Origin: Sphingobacteriia bacterium
Lineage (GTDB): Bacteria > Bacteroidota > Bacteroidia > Bacteroidales > UBA7960
DNA: 58,567 nucleotides
NCBI GenBank assembly: GCA_011390575.1
Contig: JAABSE010000014.1
Coordinates: 1 to 58,567, forward strand
Direction of reading: 5' to 3'
Shown in pieces: positions 45,279 through 53,535 of this stretch (its first letter is position 1; every line of letters begins with the position of its first letter). The notes beneath the pieces were generated by a model. It made no database searches. It had not been told where the DNA came from and saw only the letters and a program-made list of their open reading frames with translations. A program made the translations under genes and the position numbers.

Positions 45279-45426
45279 AAAAAATCATTGCATGATTTTT
45301 TGAGTTCTCTTTGCTGGTTGGATATCAATTCTTATGCAGATGCTGGAAATATTGTTTTTCAACGAAAAACAAAACAACTGCACCTCTTCGGCTCTGCGAG
45401 AGAATACAATACAAATTGCAAGCTTT

Positions 45427-45804
45427 ATGACAGAAAACGATATATCCGGAATCATTGTAAATACAAGTTACCGAATTCATTCAGAACTTGGTCCCGGGCT
45501 ATTTGAGAAGATTTATGAAGAGATTCTGGCTTACGAACTAAGAAAAATAAACCTGCAGGTTGAAACTCAGAAGCCTATTAGTGTATTTTGGGATGAATTA
45601 ATAATGGATGTAGGTTTCAAAGCAGATATAGTAGTTGAAAACAAGGTGATAGTAGAATTAAAATCAGTAAAACAAATTGAAGACAGAAACAAGAAACAGC
45701 TACTCACTTATCTGAAAATTACAGGAATGAAATTAGGACTCCTGATAAACTTTAATGAAGCCCTGTTAAAAGACGGTATAACAAGAATCGTTAATGGCCT
45801 ATGA
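45427..45804 (+). CDS. GxxExxY protein
   Basis: From MTENDISGIIVNTSYRIHSELG (earlier in-frame starts are unlikely) the product has 125 residues. It bears the family signature GLFEKIY (GxxExxY), the ADIVVENKVIVELKSVKQI block with acidic residues and a Lys resembling a PD-(D/E)XK nuclease core (D...ELK), and the C-terminal LLTYLKITGMKLGLLINF. Family function is not established. It lies between perfect 27-base inverted repeats and interrupts the formate dehydrogenase operon, which marks it as a probable inserted cassette. Confidence 0.85.
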   Translation: MTENDISGIIVNTSYRIHSELGPGLFEKIYEEILAYELRKINLQVETQKPISVFWDELIMDVGFKADIVVENKVIVELKSVKQIEDRNKKQLLTYLKITGMKLGLLINFNEALLKDGITRIVNGL

Positions 45805-45835
45805 TAGTTAACTAAGTTATTGCTTCAGCAATAAC

Positions 45836-45862
45836 AAAACTGCGTCTCTGCGCCTCTGCGAG
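45836..45862 (-). repeat. Right inverted repeat of the GxxExxY cassette
   Basis: It is an exact reverse complement of 45252-45278. The two repeats are 557 bases apart and enclose only the GxxExxY gene. The formate dehydrogenase catalytic gene starts 33 bases to the right. Confidence 0.85.
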
Positions 45863-45894
45863 CATAAAAACATATCACGAAAAAAAGTTATCCT

Positions 45895-48624
45895 ATGAAT
45901 AAGACCATCACCCTGAAAATAGACAACAAGGAAATCAAAGCCCCCGAGGGAGCAAACCTGCTCCAGGTGGCCAAAGATAACGGTATCGCCATTCCCCACC
46001 TGTGCTACCACAAGAAACTTACCCCCACCGGTGCCTGCCGCCTGTGCCTGGTAAAAATTAAAGGCACAGGGCACATGGTCGCCTCCTGTGCCATGAAAGC
46101 CGAAGAAGGGATGGAAGTTATCGCCTTCGATGACGAGCTGGAAGAAGCACGCACCTACCTGCTCGACTACCTCCTTTCGGAACACAACGAGCAATACGAT
46201 GGCAATTACAACGATGAGTTCCGCGAGTTGAAAATCCGCTATGGCCTCGACAAACCCGAGAACCGAAGATTCCCTTCCATCTGGAAAGAACTGAACTACC
46301 CGGTAGACAACACCTCCCCGGTACTGAAATACGACGCGTCCAAATGCATCAAATGTTTCCGGTGCATCAAAGCTTGTGATGAAGTACAGGGAAAAAATGT
46401 GCTCAGTTTTGCACAAAGAGGCATCACCACCCATATCATTGGAGGATACAACCACTGGAAAGAATCGGAATGCGATGGTTGTGGCGAATGCATCCAGTTG
46501 TGTCCCACGGGTGCCATCGTGGAGAAACCCCATGCCGATACCATCAACGTGGAAAAAGAAATCAAAAAAGTACAGACCATCTGCCCATATTGCGGTGTAG
46601 GATGTCAGCTGGAGCTATGGGTGCAGGATGGCAAAATCGTCCGCTCCAACGGTGTAGAAGATTTAAGCCCCAATTACGGACGCCTTTGCGTGAAAGGACG
46701 TTTTGGCTATGAGTACAACCAGCACAAAGAGCGCCTCACCACTCCGCTCATCAAAAAAGACGGAAAATTTGTGGAAGCCTCCTGGGAGGAAGCCCTGAAT
46801 TTGATTGCCACCAAATTCAAAGGCATCAAAGAGAAATACGGAGCCAAAGCCCTGGCAGGATATAGCTCTGCCAAAACCACCAACGAAGACAACTACATCT
46901 TCAGCAAACTGGTGCGTATTGCCTTTGGCAGCAACAATGTGGACTATTGCACCCGTTTGTGTCATGCATCTACTGTTACGGCCATGCTGCGGGCACTGGG
47001 TGACGGCGCCGGCAGCAACTCCATCGAGGATTATGAAAACTCCGATTGTATGCTCTTTACCGGCAACAATGTAATCGAAACCCACCCGGTAACGGCCACA
47101 TTCGTAAAAGCCGGAAAACGCAAAGGGGGAAAAATCATCATCATCGACCCCAAATGGACCCCACTGGTAAAATACTCCGATATCTGGCTGCAACCCAAAC
47201 TGGGCACCGATGTTGCCCTGCTCAACGGGATGATTCGCACCATCGTTAAAGAAGATCTGATCGATAAAGATTTCATTGAAAAACGCGTGGATGGTGGCAT
47301 GAAATCCTACGAAGCACTCAAAGAGCTGGTAGAAGAATACACCCCTGAGCATGTTGAAAAAATCACCGGTGTTTCCGGCGAACTGGTTCAGGAAGCTGCC
47401 CGCATATATGCCAAAGCAAAGAAACCCCTTATCGCCACTGGTATGGGATTCAGCCAGCAGGTTACGGGCACACACAACGTATTCAGTTTGATTAACATGT
47501 GCCTCATCACCGGACATATCGGACGGGTGGGCGCAGGACTCAACCCACCCCGCGGACAAAACAACGTGCAGGGTGCTTCCGACGTGGGAGCTTCACCCTT
47601 TACCTATCCCGGCTATATTTCTGTAACAGACGACGAAAACCGAAAACGCGTGGCAGAAATCTGGGGAGTACCCTTTGAAAGCCTGGACGGCGAAAAAGGT
47701 CTCAGTACCGTGGAAATAATGCAGGCTGCTTACGACAGAAGGGTAAAAGGCTTGTACATCATGGGCGAAAACCCCATGGTTACCGATCCCAACATCAACC
47801 ACACCATCAAAGCCATGGAGAAGCTGGAGTTTGTGGTGGTGCAGGATATCTTCCACACCGAAACCACACCCTATGCCGATGTGATATTGCCGGCCGCAGC
47901 CTTTGCCGAGAAAAACGGCACCGTAGTAAACAGCGACCGCCGCGTAGCCCGCATGCGTCCGGCAGTGGATATGCCCGGTCAGGCCCGCCAGGACTGGAAA
48001 ATTATTGTGGAAATTGCTGAACGTATGGGCTCACCATTGGGCAATTACAAAAACGAAGAAGACATCTGGAATGAACTCAGGAAAGCCGCTCCCATTTTCG
48101 GCGGCATCAGCTACCCACGCATGGAAAAGCAAGGAGTACAATGGCCCTGTCCCACCGAAGATCATCCCGGAACAGCTACTTTGTTTGAAGATAAATTCAA
48201 CACCCCCAACGGATTAGGAGTATTGCATCCGGTTCATTATGCCGCACAAAACGAAAAGGTAACCACTGAATTCCCCTTCCTGCTCAACTCAGGGCGGATT
48301 TTGTATCAGTACCACTCCTCCACCATGTCGCGCAAAAACAAATCCCTCAATGACTTTGCCAACGAAGCTTATGTTTTGATGCACGAAGATGATGCCACTA
48401 AGCATGGCTTCAAGACGGGTGATTGGGTAAAGATAACCTCCAAACGCGGAGAACTGGAAACCAAAGTAGAAGTGAGCGATCACGTACTGCCGGGCGAACT
48501 GTTTATGCCCTTCCATTACGCCGAAGCCGCCGTAAACATGCTCACCCGCGATGAACTGGACCCTTATTCGAAAATTGCTCCGTTCAAGCTATCGGCGGTG
48601 CGGGTAGATAAGGTTGCTGGCTGA
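45895..48624 (+). CDS. Formate dehydrogenase catalytic subunit (molybdenum/tungsten, Cys type)
   Basis: The 909-residue product oxidises formate, or reduces CO2, and passes electrons to the NuoE/F-like subunits. The domains are a 2Fe-2S ferredoxin domain (C37, C48, C51, C65), two 4Fe-4S clusters (C151, C154, C157, C161 and C193, C196, C199, C203), a catalytic-domain 4Fe-4S site (C230, C233, C237, C265) and the bis-MGD core. The metal ligand is Cys356 (CTRLCHAST), where E. coli FdhF has selenocysteine. The usual His-Cys3 cluster cysteines after H97 are missing. No fdhD-type chaperone gene is nearby. Confidence 0.92.
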   Translation: MNKTITLKIDNKEIKAPEGANLLQVAKDNGIAIPHLCYHKKLTPTGACRLCLVKIKGTGHMVASCAMKAEEGMEVIAFDDELEEARTYLLDYLLSEHNEQYDGNYNDEFRELKIRYGLDKPENRRFPSIWKELNYPVDNTSPVLKYDASKCIKCFRCIKACDEVQGKNVLSFAQRGITTHIIGGYNHWKESECDGCGECIQLCPTGAIVEKPHADTINVEKEIKKVQTICPYCGVGCQLELWVQDGKIVRSNGVEDLSPNYGRLCVKGRFGYEYNQHKERLTTPLIKKDGKFVEASWEEALNLIATKFKGIKEKYGAKALAGYSSAKTTNEDNYIFSKLVRIAFGSNNVDYCTRLCHASTVTAMLRALGDGAGSNSIEDYENSDCMLFTGNNVIETHPVTATFVKAGKRKGGKIIIIDPKWTPLVKYSDIWLQPKLGTDVALLNGMIRTIVKEDLIDKDFIEKRVDGGMKSYEALKELVEEYTPEHVEKITGVSGELVQEAARIYAKAKKPLIATGMGFSQQVTGTHNVFSLINMCLITGHIGRVGAGLNPPRGQNNVQGASDVGASPFTYPGYISVTDDENRKRVAEIWGVPFESLDGEKGLSTVEIMQAAYDRRVKGLYIMGENPMVTDPNINHTIKAMEKLEFVVVQDIFHTETTPYADVILPAAAFAEKNGTVVNSDRRVARMRPAVDMPGQARQDWKIIVEIAERMGSPLGNYKNEEDIWNELRKAAPIFGGISYPRMEKQGVQWPCPTEDHPGTATLFEDKFNTPNGLGVLHPVHYAAQNEKVTTEFPFLLNSGRILYQYHSSTMSRKNKSLNDFANEAYVLMHEDDATKHGFKTGDWVKITSKRGELETKVEVSDHVLPGELFMPFHYAEAAVNMLTRDELDPYSKIAPFKLSAVRVDKVAG

Positions 48625-48745
48625 CCGGAATTCAGAGTTAAAAGGAATTAAGTGTATTGTTCAAGTGACGGGGCGACTTCCAGTCACCCTGCCACTAAAA
48701 GGAGTATAGATCAGAATGAAATAAAAATTTGTGAGATAAAGATCC

Positions 48746-48781
48746 GGATCAGATAACAGAACAGGATCAAATAACAGAAAA
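48746..48781. repeat. Two tandem 18-base copies
   Basis: GGATCAGATAACAGAACA (48746-48763) is followed directly by GGATCAAATAACAGAAAA (48764-48781), 16 of 18 bases alike. It lies between converging genes. It could be a binding site or chance slippage. Confidence 0.5.
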
Positions 48782-48793
48782 AGAGACAGACAA

Positions 48794-49393
48794 TTATTCG
48801 TAGATAAACTCATCCTCTGACAATGGGGGAAGTCCAATATCCAATCGAAGGCTATCGGATAACTCTTTATCGGTAATACAAACACCGTTTAACCTTAATT
48901 TTGGGTAATTCGTAAACTGAGAATTGTATAAAGACTTCCCTTCAAAAAACACGTAATATTTATCTAAAGCCTCTGCAAATAGAGATGCACTTAGCCTACC
49001 CTCTTGAACTTCATTTTTGAAAAGCTGATACATTCCTGGTTCAACCAATCGCTTAGGGTTGTGTAAAAGAATAACAATTCCGGTTGTGCCAACACTTTTA
49101 TAATTACCATATTTACCTAAAAGCTTTCTGTTAGGATAACCGTATTGTTTAACTATCTCAACAAACCTATCAAAGTTGATGGAGTCAATTACAGGAGTAA
49201 CTTTCTCCCATTCTTCTCTATAGTTTATTATAATATGTTTATTTCTCATACCCTGATCTAATGCATATATCTGGGCAAGCTCAAATGCAAGGTTTTCCTT
49301 GATAGAATCTGGTAAACTTACAGTGTCTTTAACCTGCGAAAAAGTATGGGTTGCAAACAACCCCAAAAAAGCAAGAATAATAAATCGGATCAT
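48794..49393 (-). CDS. DUF6624-like secreted protein
   Basis: The 199-residue product has a signal peptide (MIRFIILAFLGLFATHTFSQ). A helical body follows with LAQIYALDQGMRNKHI, NFDRFVEIVKQYGYPNRKLLGKYG, GIVILLHNPKRLVEPGMYQLFKNEVQEGRLSASLFAEALDKYYVFFEGKSLYNSQF. This fits the DUF6624 family of Bacteroidota: a D-Q-x-x-R start, YGWP-like turn and HxxxxxExxxxxLxxxV-type helix, although the usual HxD-type residues differ. The function is unknown. It lies in an AT-rich accessory stretch beside a gene remnant. Confidence 0.68.
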   Translation of the reverse strand: MIRFIILAFLGLFATHTFSQVKDTVSLPDSIKENLAFELAQIYALDQGMRNKHIIINYREEWEKVTPVIDSINFDRFVEIVKQYGYPNRKLLGKYGNYKSVGTTGIVILLHNPKRLVEPGMYQLFKNEVQEGRLSASLFAEALDKYYVFFEGKSLYNSQFTNYPKLRLNGVCITDKELSDSLRLDIGLPPLSEDEFIYE

Positions 49394-49452
49394 AGTATAA
49401 AATTAGTAAACAATGTATCATCTTTCAGCCCATAAATATAGGCACTTCTTAT

Positions 49453-49647
49453 TCACAAAACAAACTCTTCCATATTTCCCGGATGCACGAGCTTTTGCAA
49501 AGCAACTGTGAAGGAGAGGAGAAAGGTTTTTGAAAACCGGGCTTCTTTTTTCTCTTTCCATTTGAATTCGAAAAGATGGTACTCCCCATTTTCTTCTTCA
49601 AAATAATCTATTTCCTGCTGTTGGGTCGTGCGCCAGAAATAAGATTT
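49453..49647 (-). pseudogene. C-terminal remnant of a DUF4143-type AAA ATPase
   Basis: Translating the minus strand gives KSYFWRTTQQQEIDYFEEE, then HLFEFKWKEKKEARFSKTFL and a weaker tail ending MEEFVL before a stop. The block YFWRTTQQQEIDYxE...EFKW is the hallmark C-terminus of ATPases with an N-terminal AAA and a C-terminal DUF4143 domain. An in-frame stop lies just upstream, so only about 64 codons remain of a gene normally near 380 codons. It is a decayed fragment. Confidence 0.7.
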
Positions 49648-49895
49648 TGAAGTTTACTGATTTTAATGACAATCCACCATTTTTATAATAATATCCGGTT
49701 TAAATCCGGAAATATTATGTTTTTTCCTGATTGTAATCTTGTTTTATTATGTTTTGCGGGTTCAGACAAGCCAAAAAAATATGGGAGAACTATGGCTTAA
49801 CAAAAGTTCGAAATTACCATATTCATGTTATCTTTACCTCAGAATCCATCTAAATTGCAAAAAACTAAATCTTAACACATTCGATTTACTATAAT

Positions 49896-50162
49896 ATGCA
49901 GGATACTCCCGAACACATAATGCAGAAACAAAGAGAAATCATTCACGCCAAAAGTGCGGATGAACGATTTATGATCGGTGTTGAAGCTATTAATTTTGGC
50001 CGAATGATGGTTGAAAGCAGCATCAGGCAAAGCAATCCCCATATCTCAGAAATCGACCTTAAAGTTGAAACCTTCAAAAGATGTTATTCCCAGGCTTTTG
50101 ATCCTGCAGAGCTAAATAAAATCATTAATGGACTTAAAGCTTATTGGGAGAAAAGGGCTTGA
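49896..50162 (+). CDS. Small conserved hypothetical protein
   Basis: The 88-residue product is helical and charged: PEHIMQKQREIIHAKSADERFMIGVEAINFGRMMVESSIRQ, then ISEIDLKVETFKRCYSQAFDPAELNKIINGLKAYWEKRA. I recall similar short proteins with EERFxMG and LKxxxFxRxYxxDF patterns near mobile or toxin-antitoxin genes, but I cannot name a function. It is flanked by the DUF4143 remnant and followed by a hairpin terminator. No signal peptide or membrane segment is present. Confidence 0.6.
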   Translation: MQDTPEHIMQKQREIIHAKSADERFMIGVEAINFGRMMVESSIRQSNPHISEIDLKVETFKRCYSQAFDPAELNKIINGLKAYWEKRA

Positions 50163-50211
50163 TGATTGCACCATTTATCTCTTCAGTAAAGTCTGTTTCC
50201 GGCTATTAGAA

Positions 50212-50239
50212 AAACCCGGACAGACGCATGCCCGGGTTT
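50212..50239. terminator. Shared terminator between converging genes
   Basis: Arms AAACCCGG (50212-50219) and CCGGGTTT (50232-50239) with a 12-base loop stand between converging genes, with an A-run before and a T-tract after. Confidence 0.7.
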
Positions 50240-50263
50240 ATTCACCAAAATCCAGACTTATTA

Positions 50264-53239
50264 TCAGAACCTTGCCCAGAGTACAACAGCTCCCGGAGCA
50301 TGAATGACCAGATTGCCATCATCCTGAAGATACAGGGTGTCTCCCCCTTTATGATATGAATGGGTAGCCCATTCTATATGATGAGGTGATGTGCGGATAC
50401 AAAGATTGCCGTCATCCTGGAAGGCAAGTTCCATAGCCCCCCTGAAATGTGATCCGGAAAACCAAAGACCATTTCCACCCTCGTACACTCCAAGATTTCC
50501 ATCTATTTGGAATATCAACCGATACCGACCGTTTTCTGAGCGGAGCACTGTTTCGTTAGGGTACCATTTTTTTGTGCCACCAAAATTGAAGGCTCTGTTT
50601 ATGGCAGTTGACCAAACAACATTGGCACCCGGAGCATGAAGAACAACTTCACCGTTTTCTATATAAAGTGCTTCACCCCCTTTACCATGTGAGTTAGAAG
50701 CCCACAGAACACTGTTATTCTCACCATAAATTACCAGGTTACCATCCGTCTGGAAAACCAGTTTTTGAGCTCCTTTGTTATATGTCTGGGTATCCATGAT
50801 GACTTCATTACCATACCGGTAAAGCACCAGGTTGCCATCTTCCTGAAAAACAAACGAATAAACAGCGTCTGCCGATTGCACAACTGTTTGTCCCGGAGTC
50901 CATTCTACATTTCCCCCGGTATTCCAGGCTCTTGTATGATCATAAAGAGGCAATAACTCCCACATAGCACTGTACGCCCCATCCCCAACATCGCTGCAGG
51001 CAAGAGCACCTGTTTCAACATTAAGCAAAGTACCTTTCCAGCGATTGCGCAATCTAACAAACTCAGTGCCCTGCACGCCTTCTACTTTCCAATGGGCACT
51101 GTGCCAACCGGATGCTATATCTCCCGACTCAATAGTACCATTTTCAACATGCAGGTATTTATTGCTATGAGCATTTTTAATGAAAACATATTCAGACCCA
51201 AATACCGGTTCTATTTCCCAATGGGCACTAAACCATCCGGGCTGGATGTTACCGGCAGCCACAGCATCATGCTCGTGATGCATATATAAATCTGGTTTCC
51301 AGCGGTTTTTGATATGGTTTCTTTCATATCCATTGGTCATGAGCCTTCTCCAGAGTTCTTTTCTTAAATTTACATGTTGCAAATATTGGTCATGAACATG
51401 TCGCCTGTATTCATTCCCGTATCGGGTAACATCATCAGGATCTTTATCAAATCCTTTGTAATAATCGTCATAAAATATGGCATCCCATTTACCTTCCAGA
51501 TCAAGGATCAGTCTATTCCATTCATCTTTAAGTGCATTTGATCTCAGCAAAGTGGTGTGGTAGGGTGTTGTCCCTTCCAGAAGCATGGTTGTAGAGATTA
51601 CACGACTGTAAAACTCCAGCACAGCAAGATTGGATGAATGAAATACTGGCGGAGTAAGGTCTCTGGCCCTATTGGGCACGCAAACATGAAAACAATCATC
51701 GCCATGCGTCATGTGAGAAGTCCAGGTGGTAGCATGCCCGGCAAAATCGCCAAGCTCATCAAATCCCTTTTGAGCAATATCTATCGAAGCATTGACTGCA
51801 GGACCTGCAACCAGTGCAATTTCTTTACCAATTGCCTCTGCAGTATTGAATACGCCAGGAAGTTCCTTCTTGAGCTTATGAAAGATTGTTGCGGCCAAAG
51901 CCTCCGGATCAAGTATTGGTTCAAACTCAAAGGAATACTCCTGATCCATCAGCCTTACCGTTACCCTTGTTTTACCTGCCATAGTCATGTCTTGCAGGCT
52001 TCCGCTCATATCAACATAAAATTCCGTGAACTCCACATCTTTAAAAATCTCTTCTACTGCCGCTGCCAGAAAATCAACCTTCCGGGCTTCATTCATTAAA
52101 AACTTTTTGGCATCCACATCAAAATCGGCATAGAGTGTAAATTTGTCTTCCATGTCGAAATAATAGGTGAAATCACCGGTGATCAAATCACACACTTCGG
52201 CATAGCCTGAAAGCTCAAATCCTTTGGGCATGCTGTATTCACCCACTTCAAGCTCAGTTGGAGAAAACTGTATAACAGAATTGGTCAAAGAGTAGCAATC
52301 AGGAAAGAAATCAGGAACCTTCAATCCAAATCCTTCACGCAATATTTTTGACATATCATTTGCTGACATCCGGTCGACCCGGGTTGCGTATAATCCAATT
52401 TGCTTGTCAGCCGGAGCTATAGACACATAGGTTGAAAACTCGTTCCCAAACAAATTTGCTTCATTAATTACAATGCCCAATTTGGTAGGCGTAGGACTAC
52501 CGGGTATATATCCAATTTCCAAGGCACCACCATTAAGGATGATTGACCTATCTTTTACGTAGGTATTTATTCCAAACGGATCAATCCATTCAGTCATATA
52601 AGACCCGGCCCCTTTGAGTTCCTGGGTAATAAGGTTATAACCAAATGTAAAATAAGTTTCGAGATCAGGATCTACGTTAGAGGGCTTTATCATCAGGCCG
52701 GTGGTTATATCCACTTCAAAAGAGCCCGGCTCTGCCGATGAACTGATACCGATAGATGAATAACTTAGCCGCGTACCCGGATTCTCAATATAAACCAATT
52801 CAATGGCTTCGGGAAAAGATAATTCTCCTTCAAGCTCAAAAGTACCCTTTCCAATTTTTGTTTCAACATCAATGGTGGGGGCTTTAATCTTCAGGGCATC
52901 AAACAGTGCCTTCATTTCTTTCCCAGTGTCAATTTTTGACAGGATTGCCAAACCCTCTGTGCTGGCTTCCAGGAAAATGCTGTCCAATCCCATTACAGAC
53001 ATAATATGATAACCCGGAAATGCGCTCAACTGATCAATGGAAGCTTCAGTGGAAAGACTTAATGGCTGTATAGTCCCCGTAAACTCAAACTGGCCATAGT
53101 CGAGTATGTCAAGAACAAATACATTTTCATTTTTAACATAAGTGATATCCCCTAAGCCAGGGATGGAAACAGAATTCTGACTATTTGCAGAAATTGCAAA
53201 TACCAGTAATAATCCAATAATTAGTTTTACTTTTTTCAT
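50264..53239 (-). CDS. Large secreted lectin: beta-trefoil plus bulb-type lectin domains
   Basis: The 991-residue product has a signal peptide (1-20) and an N-terminal region of about 600 residues without a recognised domain. Residues about 641-766 hold three copies of a segment of about 43 residues ending W(H/F)SAHW or YSAMW, one beta-trefoil of ricin/fascin style. Residues 767-991 carry bulb-type (mannose-binding) lectin repeats with QxDGNL motifs at 799, 830, 911, 941 and 972, of which QEDGNLVLY and QTDGNLVIY fit the binding consensus QxDxNxVxY fully. It is probably exported and binds glycans. No C-terminal sorting domain is obvious. Confidence 0.78.
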   Translation of the reverse strand: MKKVKLIIGLLLVFAISANSQNSVSIPGLGDITYVKNENVFVLDILDYGQFEFTGTIQPLSLSTEASIDQLSAFPGYHIMSVMGLDSIFLEASTEGLAILSKIDTGKEMKALFDALKIKAPTIDVETKIGKGTFELEGELSFPEAIELVYIENPGTRLSYSSIGISSSAEPGSFEVDITTGLMIKPSNVDPDLETYFTFGYNLITQELKGAGSYMTEWIDPFGINTYVKDRSIILNGGALEIGYIPGSPTPTKLGIVINEANLFGNEFSTYVSIAPADKQIGLYATRVDRMSANDMSKILREGFGLKVPDFFPDCYSLTNSVIQFSPTELEVGEYSMPKGFELSGYAEVCDLITGDFTYYFDMEDKFTLYADFDVDAKKFLMNEARKVDFLAAAVEEIFKDVEFTEFYVDMSGSLQDMTMAGKTRVTVRLMDQEYSFEFEPILDPEALAATIFHKLKKELPGVFNTAEAIGKEIALVAGPAVNASIDIAQKGFDELGDFAGHATTWTSHMTHGDDCFHVCVPNRARDLTPPVFHSSNLAVLEFYSRVISTTMLLEGTTPYHTTLLRSNALKDEWNRLILDLEGKWDAIFYDDYYKGFDKDPDDVTRYGNEYRRHVHDQYLQHVNLRKELWRRLMTNGYERNHIKNRWKPDLYMHHEHDAVAAGNIQPGWFSAHWEIEPVFGSEYVFIKNAHSNKYLHVENGTIESGDIASGWHSAHWKVEGVQGTEFVRLRNRWKGTLLNVETGALACSDVGDGAYSAMWELLPLYDHTRAWNTGGNVEWTPGQTVVQSADAVYSFVFQEDGNLVLYRYGNEVIMDTQTYNKGAQKLVFQTDGNLVIYGENNSVLWASNSHGKGGEALYIENGEVVLHAPGANVVWSTAINRAFNFGGTKKWYPNETVLRSENGRYRLIFQIDGNLGVYEGGNGLWFSGSHFRGAMELAFQDDGNLCIRTSPHHIEWATHSYHKGGDTLYLQDDGNLVIHAPGAVVLWARF

Positions 53240-53535
53240 TAGTGATGCTTTAATGTGACTTTACAGTTTACTTATATTCTGTTGCACAAACATCTACTTT
53301 TTGAAAAAAATTAAAAAATTAATCCACTCCGAAAAGGGCAATGTCGCTGACCTTCCATGAGTGAAGTAAGCAACTAATTGGATTTGTGCACTTTGATTGA
53401 GTTGTTAAAAAATCAGGCAGTTTCTTCCCGGACTGAGTAGTAGCAGATATTAAATTCTTCTTCCATGGTTTTTAAGGTTCTATTCTGGATTACCCATTTA
53501 CTAACCTTAGAAAGAAACTATTGCCCGGTTAAAAA

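Noticed and set aside
46951-46966. Selenocysteine codon in formate dehydrogenase
   Set aside because: The active-site codon is a Cys codon (TGT), so no in-frame TGA or recoding hairpin is needed.
46663-47559. 298-codon minus-strand frame opposite the formate dehydrogenase gene
   Set aside because: It lies wholly inside a certain gene, its product has no family signature, and its composition is that of an antisense shadow.
53240-53535. Possible short peptide MEEEFNICYYSVREETA on the minus strand
   Set aside because: Only 17 codons, with no start signal or neighbour that supports it.
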